Shown: positions 10,885 through 21,499 of the stretch, one piece after another | How positions within the stretch are numbered: position 1 is the first letter of the stretch | Layout of the letters: each line of letters starts with the position of its first letter | DNA from: Arsenophonus sp052174455 | GTDB taxonomy: Bacteria; Pseudomonadota; Gammaproteobacteria; Enterobacterales; Enterobacteriaceae | Reading direction: 5' to 3' | Assembly: GCA_052174455.1 (NCBI GenBank) | Contig: JBQMRP010000034.1 | Location: 124,001-188,000, forward strand | Length of the DNA: 64,000 nt | The notes under the pieces: model-generated | Told to the model about the DNA's origin: nothing | Databases searched by the model: none | The model's input: only the letters and a program-made list of their open reading frames with translations | Translations under genes and position numbers: made by a program

Positions 10885-11800
10885 GATATTATTAATGCAA
10901 TTCTCTTAACCGCTCTATGGCAACATAGGTATAAATCTGTGTTATAGAAAGATCACTATATCCTAGTAATGTTTATACTATATGGAGATCTGTGTCATGA
11001 TTTAGCAAATAAGTTGCAAAAGCATGTCTAATACATGAGGAGAAAATTTTCACTATTAATTCCAGGAATTGCTAAATAATATTTAATCCGATACCAAAAA
11101 GTCTAATGAATCATTTGCATTCTTTTTACTCAGAAATAATACATAATTGCTCAATCTATTAATTAAGATTAAACAACTTTCCGTTAAATAATTTTTTTAG
11201 CTAAAAAACAACCTCTACCCCAAAGGTAGTAACCGTTTTTTTAATTACCTTTTCTAGTACCTGAATAACACCTAACGTAAACTAATATCTATTAATATCA
11301 GACAACTAATTCAGAAACATATAACTCATATGCATAAAGCACATCAAGCATCGTTTTATTTTTTAATTAAATCGGATCATTAGAGGCAGGCACTTAGAAT
11401 AAGTTTTTAAGTTGTTTCTCATTAACATATTTAGATAGAAATTTTAGCAATTTAGATTCCGATAATTGTTCCATCGGATCATCATTAGTAACAGTTTCTC
11501 ACAATAGAAATACTAATATAAGCGTCGCTATATATGGTACTAAGTAAAGTATCATAACTGCTTAATTTATAACTACCCTTAACATTTTCAGCTAAAAAAT
11601 ATTGTAAATCCATGATCTCTACTGTAAACAGATCATAAGTATAGTGCAATAAACAGGAAACTACTGATTATAAATCAGTACGATAAGAAGAAAGTATATT
11701 AACCGCCAAATCGTGATCAAGAAAAATAGTATCGATAAATTATTTTATCAACAGATGACTATCTCTATTTTTAATTACACAAATCATTCCTAATAAATTA
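10885..11800 (-). pseudogene. xerD: xerD pseudogene
   Basis: Site-specific tyrosine recombinase XerD, dead. Read on the minus strand with frame changes, the remains follow XerD from end to end: a DLAVN stretch near 11720, MDLQYFLAENVKG near 11600, KTMLDVLYA...LYVSELV near 11330, TFWYRIKYYLAIPGINSEN near 11080, then PHVLRHAFAT with one base missing, LLGYSDLSITQIYTYVAIERLRELH near 10890-10960 (joined from frames). There are several internal stops. It lies directly upstream of dsbC, the standard order. XerC/XerD dimer resolution is therefore lost unless another copy exists. Confidence 0.88.
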
Positions 11801-12164
11801 ATTGCACCATATTATGCCTTAAAAAATACTTTTTCCACAGTTGTAGGTATCATATTAACATTTATGCATATTGTTTCTTTATTAATTAAATAAGAGCAAT
11901 AAATTCATATAACTAATTAAATTAAGCAGTTAAATCAATACCAACTCATTAATTAGTGTATTAAATATTATCAATTAAGAATAAAAAGTATAAAATTTCA
12001 TTAATTTCTTATAAGAAATTATATATCATAAATAATGATTGATTTTTAGATTTTTAAAAAATAAAGATTATGAATATCATATTCATATCAATATTACATT
12101 TTTAAAATATAAAAATAATTTAAAAAAAATAAATGAATACTCTATTATTTATCAGTTATACATA
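11801..12164. other. AT-rich spacer with perfect palindromes
   Basis: No gene remains recognised. It contains a 20-bp perfect palindrome at 12002-12021 (half TAATTTCTTA) and an 8-bp inverted repeat at 12070-12086. Confidence 0.5.
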
Positions 12165-12310
12165 TTTATAGTGTATGAAGTCGAGATAGTAGCGTGTATC
12201 GTGCTAATTGATTGATTTTATCAATAATTTTATCATCAGAGAAATGATATACCATGAAAAAGTCTATCCTAAAGTATCCGCGAAATCAGATAATTACCTT
12301 GATTCATCAT
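12165..12310 (+). mobile_element. IS256-family 5' fragment
   Basis: About 150 bases matching the start of the other IS256 relics: a block resembling the ATTGATTTTATCAATAAT region, then ATGATATACCATGAAAAAGTC and a segment around TATCCGCGAAATCAGATAAT. It is then joined to an IS91 relic, so the rest of the element was lost or displaced. Confidence 0.5.
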
Positions 12311-14321
12311 ATTAATTCAGTATAGTATGGTGTAATCGGTGCAAATACGCTGCTTTATGAAAGCTCACGATTTAAGTATTGCTTTATACTCTGCAATATC
12401 TTAATTTTCTAGGAATTCATATAGAGATGGCTTGCTAAATTTCCTAGCAAACGTAATTTGGATAAAACAGGAAGACAATACGTAACTTCACGTGTTATAA
12501 ATTTTATTTACCTAAAGCCTTTTATGATCTCCCTCCTAAAATTAATAATGACAGATCGACTGAATTTTTCATGACCCTCAAAAGAGGTTATAAAGAAAAG
12601 CGTTTAATTCTTGATTTCTAATTTTGGCACAAAAATATTATTCGCCTCTAATCACGATTATCAAAGGTTTTTAGCAATGTGCATCTAGGTTAAATCGATA
12701 ACGCTGGATACAAATGTATTTGACAATGAGTGACTGAAAATGTATCCTTACTTATAAATTTATTACCTATAGAGAACTAGGGATAATTCCCCCATCTCAT
12801 TCGGCTTTATCCTGGTATAAACACAAAGATAACCAAGCCGATAGATATGATCAATGCAAACAAGATGACGATTTCCATTTTCCTAAAAAAATACTCAGAG
12901 TAATATAAAAAGATGTATGTTCTTCCAGCGAAAAACTAAACTGATTTTTACTATTGATGAGACGAGGATAGCTGAAATGAATTTCTTGAAAACATACTGA
13001 AATGTCAAAAATTTATAGACAAGTTTATCTATCGAGCGAATGCTTGCCTTCAGCACTTGTGCCATGGGTTTATTGCAATAAGCGCTACCGCTATATATCT
13101 ATACTGAATGTTTCCACCATCGTTTTTAGCCATAGATGTAAATTAAAAGCCTGCAGTTTATACGGTGTCAATGCTACTTAGCACCGATTAGGACAGCGGA
13201 TTCATACTTTAACTAGACTGCAAATTTATAACGCATTAATTTCACTTATACCTATCTTATTTGCTCTTTTTAGCAATAACTAGATACTATCTTAATACTC
13301 TATTTCTGGCTCTACTCACACTTACACTGCAATGGAAAAACACAAAGCAGAATATCGAAATGGTTATATATTCTGTGCTTTATACACTTATGATAATAAC
13401 TCAATCAATATTTAGATGCTCATATCTCCGTTACTTGTAGCGGTCTTATATATTAAATATACTGTATGATGTGAGCTGCTTTTAAAAAACAGTGAAAGAA
13501 ATTGATAGGACGCTGTTATCCGGATGGTACGTCACAGCGATCATCTAATAAATCCCAGTAAGTCTTTTCCTAGTTTTGGCATATATCTCCATCAGGAAGC
13601 AGTAGCAAGGTTACATGAAGGTATGATACGAACGTTTACTAGAGAAAGTACGATTTATTAAAAAGACGAGAGAGAGATTTGGCGACATAGCGTGAAACAC
13701 CTTGGGGGGTCCCTATACCCCTTACAGCAACCGGTATCCGGCATCAAAACTACGACATTACTAAAGTGGGAGAGGGTTATATATCATTACTACAACCATC
13801 TGGCTAAAACAGCATTGGTAGTAAATCTTCACAAAGGAAGAAATGATTGAGCGCTATATAATAGCCATATTTTGACGAGGTATTTTAAGATAAGGTGGTT
13901 ACTATAGTTCTTGTTGAATAGTCAATGACGTACAGTGTCACCAAAGGTGTAGGTAGAAGCATCTGGAAATAACAGCTTACAAAAACTAGAAAAAACTAGA
14001 GTTTCCTTTATGCTAAAAGGATTCTTGTGCACAGCTCTGTATAAATAAATTTTATGTGGTGATAAAACTACTTTTTATCGAAACTTTGCTTGGCAAACAG
14101 GAAACGAAATTCTTTTTAGAAGAATGAATTAAAAAAATAAAAAAAGTGGCTATTAAATTAAATCTAGGTTAATATCTCTAAAATTAGAGCATTAAGTAAT
14201 GACTATACACTCTAATGCAAGTTTAATTTACGACAGATCTAGTAAACCGATTTTTCTGTTTTTAGCAGAAAAAGATGGTTTTCGCTCTTCTATTAAAGAG
14301 CGATTCAATTTCCTTAATCAT
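12311..14321 (+). mobile_element. IS91-family relic 2
   Basis: Second IS91-like copy on the plus strand, resembling 5500-7396. Legible fragments include FYDLPPKINNDRSTDFFMTL near 12520, ALYTYDNNSINI near 13380 (the HTYxxDLNQHxHVH region of the family) and a degenerate RYYGFL region near 13900. The right end is at 14321, sharing terminal bases with copy 1. No frame is open. Confidence 0.6.
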
Positions 14322-14420
14322 GAAATTAATATGCAGGATACATCACTACATCTGAAATTCCATACACCTTAAATTAGCATAACTCCTTTGTCCCGATCAA
14401 TAACAACAATTTCTTTATTG
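14322..14420 (-). mobile_element. IS256-family 5' end fragment
   Basis: About 90 bases matching the minus-strand 5' end of the IS256 relics (blocks GCAGGATAC, CTGAAATTCCATACACC). The rest of the copy is absent, replaced by the IS91 relic on its left. Confidence 0.4.
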
Positions 14421-14550
14421 ATTAAAAATCATAACTCACTGCTTAACGAATATTTGAAATATATATCGTTTTTAATATTCAAATTAAACTAAAAATTAAA
14501 TGATTCAGAATAAGAAAACATATTAAAAGATAAGAATTTTGCTAGCCTAC

Positions 14551-14579
14551 CTTTTTGTTAGTATAACAAAGACAAAAAG
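14551..14579 (-). terminator. Candidate terminator after nlpC
   Basis: CTTTTTGT (14551-14558) pairs with ACAAAAAG (14572-14579) about 22 bases beyond the nlpC stop. The stem is short and AT-rich, so it is a weak candidate. Confidence 0.3.
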
Positions 14580-14601
14580 TTTTTATAACTAAAAACAATA
14601 T

Positions 14602-15084
14602 TTAAATACGGCGTGCCTGCCAAAAAACCTTGCGCCAGTATAAATTATTTAACGAAGAACGGATCACTCCTTTACTGGTTGATGCATGAATAAAAGTATT
14701 ATTGGTATCATAAATACCAACATGTAGACCATTTTTATCTGAGTTGGTTTTAAAAAAAACCAAATCCCCAGGCATAAGATCCGTAATATTAATACGAGTG
14801 CCATAAGTTATTTGAACTATTGTCGTGCGCGGTAAATGAATGGCAAAACGGTCACTAAAAGTTCGATAAACAAATCCTGAACAATCAATTCCAGTTAATG
14901 ATAAACCACCAAAACGATATGGCGTACCATACCATTGCAATAGTTGATCCTTAAGCTGAAAAATAGTCATGATAGGATCAGAAAGTTGGCTTTTTAATGG
15001 TGGAGCTCTACTATTTAGAGTAGAGGAACAACCAGCTAAAGTTAAATAAAATAAAAAAAACAAATTTTTAATTCTTATTAGCAT
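14602..15084 (-). CDS. nlpC: NlpC/P60 lipoprotein, putative murein hydrolase
   Basis: Member of the NlpC/P60 cysteine peptidases that cleave peptidoglycan stem-peptide bonds. Residues 1-18 form a lipoprotein signal with lipobox LTLAGC (lipidated Cys19), which places it on a membrane facing the periplasm. The catalytic cysteine is in GIDCSGF (Cys68), with HVGIYD (His121) and FIHASTSKGV (His133) completing the centre. At 160 residues it matches enterobacterial NlpC (about 154) end to end, finishing in FWQARRI; the close match separates it from MepS. In related genomes nlpC lies near ihfA and btuCD. Here the arn operon lies between it and ihfA, and no btuCD trace was recognised. Confidence 0.9.
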   Translation of the reverse strand: MLIRIKNLFFLFYLTLAGCSSTLNSRAPPLKSQLSDPIMTIFQLKDQLLQWYGTPYRFGGLSLTGIDCSGFVYRTFSDRFAIHLPRTTIVQITYGTRINITDLMPGDLVFFKTNSDKNGLHVGIYDTNNTFIHASTSKGVIRSSLNNLYWRKVFWQARRI

Positions 15085-15214
15085 AAAATAGCCTTACCCT
15101 TAATAGAGTAATTAAATTGACTTAAATTAGAATTAAATAAAAAAGTTTTTGTTAAAAACATAATTTCTATTTTTAGCAAAACACTAAAAATTATAAAAAT
15201 AAAAATTCTGCTAC

Positions 15215-15600
15215 TTTTTTACCTTGTTACTTCAGGTCGAGAAATAATCCAAATACTAAGCAAAATAAATACTAGCCCAATAAATTTGATCAATGTTCCT
15301 ATGATTCATTAAACCAAGACAAAGTGATTGCAAATAAATAAACTAGTACATAGGTTAAACTAATTAATAAATAAGCTTTACTTAAATCTGAAAACTTCAA
15401 GGAAAATAGCCAACAAACCATTGAAAGCGTATAGCCAATCAAACCGATGAAATCAGCCTAAAGGCCGATAAATTTTCAAATAACCAATTTAACATCTATT
15501 CATTGATGATTTAATTTAAACCAATGTAATAGAGTTACTCCAGCTTTTAAATAAAACTGAACTAAAGTGATAAAATTATACTACCAATACTTCAAAAATA
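15215..15600 (-). pseudogene. arnF: arnF pseudogene
   Basis: Subunit of the ArnE/ArnF flippase for undecaprenyl-phosphate-Ara4N, dead. Minus-strand fragments joined across frames give GLIGYTLSMVCW, LSKAYLLISLTYVLVYLFA and IGLVFILLSIWIISRP, following the ArnF order of membrane helices. Stops and frameshifts are present. It is last in the arn operon, as in relatives. Confidence 0.75.
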
Positions 15601-15925
15601 ACTTTTCATATTCTTAATAAGATAATATCCAACATTATAATAAATGCACCTATCTAATGTTTAATATCTATCTTATCTTGATAGATAAATTGCCCAATCA
15701 GTGCAATAATAACAAAGATAATACTTAACATAAGACAAGCAATACTAAGGGATAAAAATTTTAGTAATTTAAGCCAGAATATCATTCTTAACACAAGCAA
15801 AATAATCGCTATCAACAGCTATTTAAAGATTAAACTATTTTTATTGGCAAATTACTTTACCAATATATCACACGCTTACTTTTGACAAGTCTGTCAAACA
15901 CAAGTTAACAAACTAACAATTATTA
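15601..15925 (-). pseudogene. arnE: arnE pseudogene
   Basis: Partner flippase subunit, dead. A stretch reads LRMIFWLKLLKFLSLSIACLM and then SIIFVIIALIGQFIYQDKI, matching ArnE helices 2-3, followed by a stop and a degenerate last helix. No start codon in frame is left. It lies just after arnT, the standard place. Confidence 0.72.
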
Positions 15926-15950
15926 ATAATAAAAAAATACCTCATAGCTG

Positions 15951-17606
15951 CTACTGATAAGTCATTATTGCCATTCGTGTATTACGAACTACATGATCAG
16001 GCTTAGGAATATTATCAGGCAACCTTTCATTTCTACGTAATAAAAAAACTACTGAAATTTTTCCTTCTTTACGTGATTGACTAAGCCATTTAGCAAAATT
16101 ACTTTGATTAATTAATCGAAATTGACTATCCGGATAATTCAAACCATATCTTAATTCACCTGATTTTCCATATAAAAAAATATTACTTTTATGCAATTCC
16201 CATGCCAACGCTGCACCTAATCCAACATTATTCGCCAGCACAAATTTACTTTGTTCCAATAAAGATATATTTTGCCGAATTAGTTGCTGTGGCAATTTAG
16301 AATCAATAGTGTCTTGCGGTAACGTATAACTTATTGATAAGCTAAAAGCTAAAGAACATGCAGCACTACACATCCAATACCTGGCATTGGATATTAGACT
16401 AAAATAGGCAATAATTAACCAAATGCAAAAAACCGTTATACCTAATAGCAGTTTAGGCCATTCAATTGGTGTATATAAAGGATTCTCAACAAATAATCCC
16501 ATAATAATCAAAGTAATAATCGCCAATATGGCAAAAACGATATTGATAACTCCATTAAATTTAATTGGTGCTAAATTACAATTTTTAATACAATCAACCA
16601 CATATTTTGCCATCATTAATGCAAGCGGTGCCATAACTGGCAATATATAAGTAAGTAATTTACCTTTAGCAATACTAAAAAATACAAAAGGAACTGCAAA
16701 CCAACAAAGCAAAAAAAACATCTCCGGATTAATTTTTCGTTCTTGCCAACTCTTATATATTGCACCTGGTAAAAGTCCTAACCAGGGTATTACACCAAGT
16801 GTAATAATTGGAATATAAAACCAGAAAGGAGTTTTATGTTGGGCATTTTCTGATGAAAAGCGTTGAATATGTTCTACCCAAAAAAAGTAATGCCAATAAT
16901 CAGGTTCATATTTATTAATAGCTAATACCCAAGGAAGGCTTATCAATGCCGCACTAACTATACTTATGCTACCAAATTTAAGCATCTCAATAAAACGTTT
17001 TTGATAAAGCATAACTGGCAGCATAACAATAACTGGGATAACTAATCCTAAAAAACCCTTAGTCATAAAAGCTATACCACAGATAAACCCCATAACTGCC
17101 CAAGCAAGTAACTTTAAAGGAACCGTTGATGTTTTTAATAACCAAAAAGAACATAACATACAAGCAGTAAGCCACATAGTAAGCATCGGATCCAGTACAC
17201 TATAGGTACCAATCGAAAAAACTAAAAACATCGAAACATATATTAAACTAGCAATAAACGCGATATTTCGATTACACCATAATACTATTGCCAAGCAGTA
17301 AATTAAGCTGGTGGTGACTATAATCGCAAATACAGCGCCAAAACGGACTGCAAAATTAGTATCACCAAATATCATTTGGCTGATATTATTTATCCAATAT
17401 CCGGCTACTGGCTTTTCAAAATAGCGAACATTAAGCAAATAAGGCACAATCCAATCACCTTTTTGCAACATTTCTCGACTAATTTCTGCGTAACGCGTTT
17501 CATCTGGCTGCCACAACAATCTCCCATTTAACGGTACTAAATAAGTAAAAATAAAAAAAAGTGCTAATAAAAAAGCACTTATTTTTTGCAACTGTTTAGT
17601 TAACAT
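15951..17606 (-). CDS. arnT: Lipid A 4-amino-4-deoxy-L-arabinose transferase ArnT
   Basis: Inner-membrane glycosyltransferase of the GT-C type that moves L-Ara4N from undecaprenyl phosphate to lipid A phosphates on the periplasmic side, giving polymyxin resistance. 551 residues, against about 550 in E. coli. The first periplasmic loop has the conserved LLWQPDETRYAEISREML near 30-48 and YFEKPVAGYWIN near 63-74. About a dozen hydrophobic segments follow, with FWVEHIQRFSSENAQH near 245. I chose the ATG at 17606 rather than the TTG one codon earlier, because it fits the spacing to the GAGGT site. It follows arnD by a few bases. The frame is clean, yet its substrate-making partner arnB is dead. 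Confidence 0.93.
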   Translation of the reverse strand: MLTKQLQKISAFLLALFFIFTYLVPLNGRLLWQPDETRYAEISREMLQKGDWIVPYLLNVRYFEKPVAGYWINNISQMIFGDTNFAVRFGAVFAIIVTTSLIYCLAIVLWCNRNIAFIASLIYVSMFLVFSIGTYSVLDPMLTMWLTACMLCSFWLLKTSTVPLKLLAWAVMGFICGIAFMTKGFLGLVIPVIVMLPVMLYQKRFIEMLKFGSISIVSAALISLPWVLAINKYEPDYWHYFFWVEHIQRFSSENAQHKTPFWFYIPIITLGVIPWLGLLPGAIYKSWQERKINPEMFFLLCWFAVPFVFFSIAKGKLLTYILPVMAPLALMMAKYVVDCIKNCNLAPIKFNGVINIVFAILAIITLIIMGLFVENPLYTPIEWPKLLLGITVFCIWLIIAYFSLISNARYWMCSAACSLAFSLSISYTLPQDTIDSKLPQQLIRQNISLLEQSKFVLANNVGLGAALAWELHKSNIFLYGKSGELRYGLNYPDSQFRLINQSNFAKWLSQSRKEGKISVVFLLRRNERLPDNIPKPDHVVRNTRMAIMTYQ

Positions 17607-17612
17607 CAAGCG

Positions 17613-18506
17613 CTATACCTCTTGTTGACACCCTAGCCAACCCTCACGACCCGGAAAAGATGAACGAACAATTTTTCCTTGTGGTAAAGAATCTATGTCA
17701 TTTGGTATGAATTCATGTAATGGACAAAATATCATTTGTTCTGTAATCATTCTCTCTAATAAGCAATCAAATTGTATCGATTTAGACATACCTTCTACTT
17801 CAGTATGAACAGCATAAACAGGTGTTCCTGTATCTTCCTGCATCGCGTTAATAATAAAATCATTATAATTTTCATCTTTAACCAAACTGCCAACAACTTC
17901 ATCATAAGTCGGTAGTGTTACAGGAATTTGTACCGTACCAATTGAACCATCTAATAAAATAGGACGAAAAGGATGGGTACCACGACAATCACTATTGTAA
18001 TTAAATTTAAAATTTTCTTTTGCCGTTAATACACGTTCATCGGATCGCCAACCAGCTACAGCTGAGCATTTTATAATAGTGCCCGTTACGGCCTCAAGTG
18101 CATCCACGCCTAATTTAATTTGTTCGACTAATTTACTTCTTGACCATTTACCTACATTAGCTTGCCAAGCTTGATGATCCCAGGCATGTAACCCAACTTC
18201 ATGACCTTCATCCAATGTTTGCTTCATTAAGTAACCTAAATTATTAACTATTTTTTTACCTGACCACGCTGTACCGGCTAAAAAAATACCCCAACCATAT
18301 ACTGATACCGCATTCAATTTTAGCATTTTCCATAAAAATTTAGGTCGAACCAGACGCCATAAATGTCGCCCCATATTATCTGGACCGACACTGAAAAAAA
18401 AACTGGCTCGAATTTGATATTTAGAGAGCACTTTAAGCAACTGTAACACACCTTTTTTTGTACCTTGATAGGTATCTACATCAATTCTTAAGCCAATTTT
18501 CTTCAT
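17613..18506 (-). CDS. arnD: Undecaprenyl-phosphate-Ara4FN deformylase ArnD
   Basis: Removes the formyl group from undecaprenyl-phosphate-Ara4FN at the inner membrane, making transfer irreversible. 297 residues, as in relatives. It belongs to the polysaccharide deacetylase (NodB-like) fold: the metal-site DVD in LRIDVDTYQG (residues 6-15), FFSVGPDNMGRH near 37-48, the metal histidines in EVGLHAWDHQAW near 102-113, and the closing GREGWLGCQQ. Its start lies 26 bases inside the end of arnA, so the two are probably translationally coupled. No damage is seen. Confidence 0.93.
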   Translation of the reverse strand: MKKIGLRIDVDTYQGTKKGVLQLLKVLSKYQIRASFFFSVGPDNMGRHLWRLVRPKFLWKMLKLNAVSVYGWGIFLAGTAWSGKKIVNNLGYLMKQTLDEGHEVGLHAWDHQAWQANVGKWSRSKLVEQIKLGVDALEAVTGTIIKCSAVAGWRSDERVLTAKENFKFNYNSDCRGTHPFRPILLDGSIGTVQIPVTLPTYDEVVGSLVKDENYNDFIINAMQEDTGTPVYAVHTEVEGMSKSIQFDCLLERMITEQMIFCPLHEFIPNDIDSLPQGKIVRSSFPGREGWLGCQQEV

Positions 18507-20505
18507 TATTTTTATCTAACTCTTCCGCAGCAGCTTGCAAAAAAAAATCTAACGTTTCATCAATAGTTTGATTTAGATCAATAGTTGGCTGCCAATCGAG
18601 CAAGCGATACGCATTTTTAATACTCGGTCTACGATGCTCAACATCTTGATATCCCTCACCATAGTAACTACTACTTTCAATCTTTTTGATACCGGCAAAT
18701 GGAGGAAAGTATTTACGTAACGGATGTTTTTCAAAACTGTCAAGTAACATATTAGCTAATTGAGCAATACTTGCTTCATTAGCTGGATTACCAATATTAA
18801 TAATATGACCATCACATTTTTCATCTTTATTTTTAATTATACGAAATAATGCTTCAATACCATCTTTAATATCAGTAAAACAACGTTTTTGAGAACCACC
18901 ATCAACTAATTTTATCGGTGAACCTTCGACCAAATTTAAAATTAATTGGGTAATTGCTCGTGAACTACCAATACGGGCAGAATGTAAACTATCCAGACGT
19001 GGGCCCATCCAATTAAACGGTCTAAATAAGGTAAATTTTAATCCTTCTTTGTAACCATATGCCCAAATAACGCGATCTAATAACTGTTTTGAAACAGAAT
19101 AAATCCAACGTTGTTTATTAATTGGTCCCACAATTAAACGAGAGATATCTTCATCAAATTCTTTATCATCACACATCCCGTAAACTTCAGAAGTTGATGG
19201 GAAAATAATACGTTTATTATATTTTACACAATAACGCACTATCTTTAAGTTTTCTTCAAAATCTAACTCAAAAACTTTTAATGGATTACGGGTATATTCA
19301 ATTGGTGTTGCAATAGCAACTAATGGTAAAATGATGTCACATTTTTTAATATGATATTCAATCCATTCAGTATGAATACTGATATCGCCTTCAACAAAAT
19401 GAAAACCCTGATCATAGCCAAAACGTGGATCATTAATAAAACGTGAAACAGCAGACGAACTGATATCCAAGCCATAAATATCATAGTGACCATCTGCTAA
19501 TAAACGTTCGGTTAAGTGATTACCAATAAAACCATTTACACCCAAGATCAAAACCCGCTTACGCAATTTTACATGTGTCATCGGTTTAGTACCAATACGT
19601 ACGCCATTCACAATTCCCATCTCAGTCGATAAACGCGATCCTTTAACACATAAGCCAGATCCATTCTGGCCAGTTAGGATTTCAAGCACACCTTGACCAC
19701 AAGCTATTTCTAATGGCTCAGTAGAAATGATTGTACCCGGTAATTTATCATGTGACTTTTCTAGTACGTGGGCACGCCAGACAATTATTTTATTATCAGA
19801 TAAATAAGTAAATGCGCCTGGATATGGTTTGGTTACTGCTCGTACTAAGTTATTCACTTCAGTTGCAGATTTAGACCAGTCAATTAAACCATCTTCAGCG
19901 CGACGACGGCCAAAATAGGTTGCCTGACTCTCATTTTGTGGCGTTTCTAAATAATTAGCCATTTTAATTAAGGGTAATATATCAACCAAAAGCTGTTCAG
20001 CTGCCTGACATATTTTCTTATGTAACATTAATGCGGTATCTGTTGCATCAATGAAAATTCTTTTTTGTCCAACAATATCACCCGCATCTGCTTTGGCTAC
20101 CATCTTATGCAAGGTAACACCAGTCTCTTTTTCACCATGCAAAAGAGCCCAATTAATCGGCACACAGCCACGATATTTAGGTAGTAAAGAACCATGTAAG
20201 TTGAAAGCTCCTTTAGGAGCTAATGCCAATAAATCTTGGCTAAGTATGTGACGATAGTAAAAAGAGAAAATGACATCCGGTTTTATTTTTTCAATATACT
20301 CAATCCAAAGTAAATGATTGATATTTTTTGGTGCAAATACAGGTAAGCTCATCTCAACTCCCAAACAGGCAACTGAGGAAAAGAAATGATTCTCTTTAGG
20401 ATCATCTGTATGTGTAAAAACAGCCTGAATTTCAAAGCCCGCCTTCTGTAACGCTTTTAATCCTACACAACCAATATCATGGTAAGCAAAAACAACAGCT
20501 TTCAT
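18481..20505 (-). CDS. arnA: Bifunctional UDP-Ara4N formyltransferase / UDP-GlcA decarboxylase ArnA
   Basis: Two cytoplasmic enzymes in one chain. Residues 1 to about 300 are the 10-formyl-THF-dependent formyltransferase (NLHGSLLPKYRG near 102-113, with catalytic Asn and His, and ADAGDIVGQ with the Asp near 140). Residues from about 315 form the NAD-dependent decarboxylase, with the Rossmann motif GVNGFIGNH, TSEVYGM and YSVSKQLLDRV (the YxxxK pair). At 674 residues it is about 14 longer than the E. coli protein, because the C-terminus continues past the usual TIDETLDFFL into arnD. It overlaps arnC as TAATG. The decarboxylase product is the substrate of ArnB, which is broken here. Confidence 0.94.
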   Translation of the reverse strand: MKAVVFAYHDIGCVGLKALQKAGFEIQAVFTHTDDPKENHFFSSVACLGVEMSLPVFAPKNINHLLWIEYIEKIKPDVIFSFYYRHILSQDLLALAPKGAFNLHGSLLPKYRGCVPINWALLHGEKETGVTLHKMVAKADAGDIVGQKRIFIDATDTALMLHKKICQAAEQLLVDILPLIKMANYLETPQNESQATYFGRRRAEDGLIDWSKSATEVNNLVRAVTKPYPGAFTYLSDNKIIVWRAHVLEKSHDKLPGTIISTEPLEIACGQGVLEILTGQNGSGLCVKGSRLSTEMGIVNGVRIGTKPMTHVKLRKRVLILGVNGFIGNHLTERLLADGHYDIYGLDISSSAVSRFINDPRFGYDQGFHFVEGDISIHTEWIEYHIKKCDIILPLVAIATPIEYTRNPLKVFELDFEENLKIVRYCVKYNKRIIFPSTSEVYGMCDDKEFDEDISRLIVGPINKQRWIYSVSKQLLDRVIWAYGYKEGLKFTLFRPFNWMGPRLDSLHSARIGSSRAITQLILNLVEGSPIKLVDGGSQKRCFTDIKDGIEALFRIIKNKDEKCDGHIINIGNPANEASIAQLANMLLDSFEKHPLRKYFPPFAGIKKIESSSYYGEGYQDVEHRRPSIKNAYRLLDWQPTIDLNQTIDETLDFFLQAAAEELDKNNEENWLKN

Positions 20506-21497
20506 TATTTTTTTCCCTTACTTTCGTCAGTATCTTGATGAACACCAACTATTTTTTGAATGAAGTAACGGGGGTGAGCACGAATATCATTATACATTCT
20601 TCCAATGTATTTACCGAGTAAGCCCATAGCAATAAATTGCGCACCAATAAATATAAATAAAATGGCGAATAACGTAAAAACACCCTCTACCGCCCATACT
20701 GCACCAAAAATAAGACGTAAAATAATTAACAGAATCGTCAATAAAAATCCACTTGCAGCAATAAAACTACCAACAATACTCAATAAACGTAACGGAGTAA
20801 TGGTTAAGCAAGTAAGTAAATCAAACATTAAATTTATTAGTTTCATTAAGCTATATTTTGAATCACCAAACTCACGTTCTGCATGGGCAACATTGATTTC
20901 AATCGTTCTTTTAGCAAATGTATTTGCTAAAATAGGAATAAATGTACTACGTTCATGACACTGTAACATTGCATTAATAATATTACGCCGATAGACACGC
21001 AACATACAGCCGTAATCCCCCATTTTTCGCCCTGTTGATTTAGCGATCATGACATTAATTATTTTCGACGCTGTTTTACGAAACAAAGAATCTTGACGAT
21101 TTGTCCGTCTGGTACCGACTACATCATAGCCTTCTTCAGCTACCTTTACGAGATGTGGAATTTCTTCAGGTGGATTTTGCAAATCAGCATCCAGAGTGAT
21201 CACAAGGTCACCAGTTGCTTGTTTAAAGCCAGCCATAATGGCTGAATGTTGTCCATAGTTACCATTTAAAATCACTACGATAACATGATTTGCCGAATTT
21301 TCAGCAGCATCCATCAGAAATTTAGTAGAATTATCAGCACTACCATCATCAACTAAAATTAATTCATATGGCTGCTTCAATCTCTGACAAGCAATCAATG
21401 TTCTTTTCAATAATTGGGGTAAGCTTTGTTCTTCGTTATAAATAGGGATAACGATAGAAATTTTTTTTATTTCTTCAAAATAATTTTGAAAAGACAC
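20505..21497 (-). CDS. arnC: Undecaprenyl-phosphate Ara4FN transferase ArnC
   Basis: Family GT2 transferase that attaches Ara4FN to undecaprenyl phosphate at the inner membrane. 330 residues. It has the nucleotide-sugar fold start SIVIPIYNEEQSLPQL (14-29), DDGSADNS, ITLDADLQNPPEEIP near 103-117, and two C-terminal membrane helices (LLSIVGSFIAASGFLLTILL region and FTLFAILFIFIGAQFIAMG region). The start is GTG at 21497 with GGAG nine bases upstream, lying inside the last bases of the arnB pseudogene. The stop overlaps the arnA start (TAATG). Intact. Confidence 0.94.
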   Translation of the reverse strand: MSFQNYFEEIKKISIVIPIYNEEQSLPQLLKRTLIACQRLKQPYELILVDDGSADNSTKFLMDAAENSANHVIVVILNGNYGQHSAIMAGFKQATGDLVITLDADLQNPPEEIPHLVKVAEEGYDVVGTRRTNRQDSLFRKTASKIINVMIAKSTGRKMGDYGCMLRVYRRNIINAMLQCHERSTFIPILANTFAKRTIEINVAHAEREFGDSKYSLMKLINLMFDLLTCLTITPLRLLSIVGSFIAASGFLLTILLIILRLIFGAVWAVEGVFTLFAILFIFIGAQFIAMGLLGKYIGRMYNDIRAHPRYFIQKIVGVHQDTDESKGKK

Positions 21498-21499
21498 TA

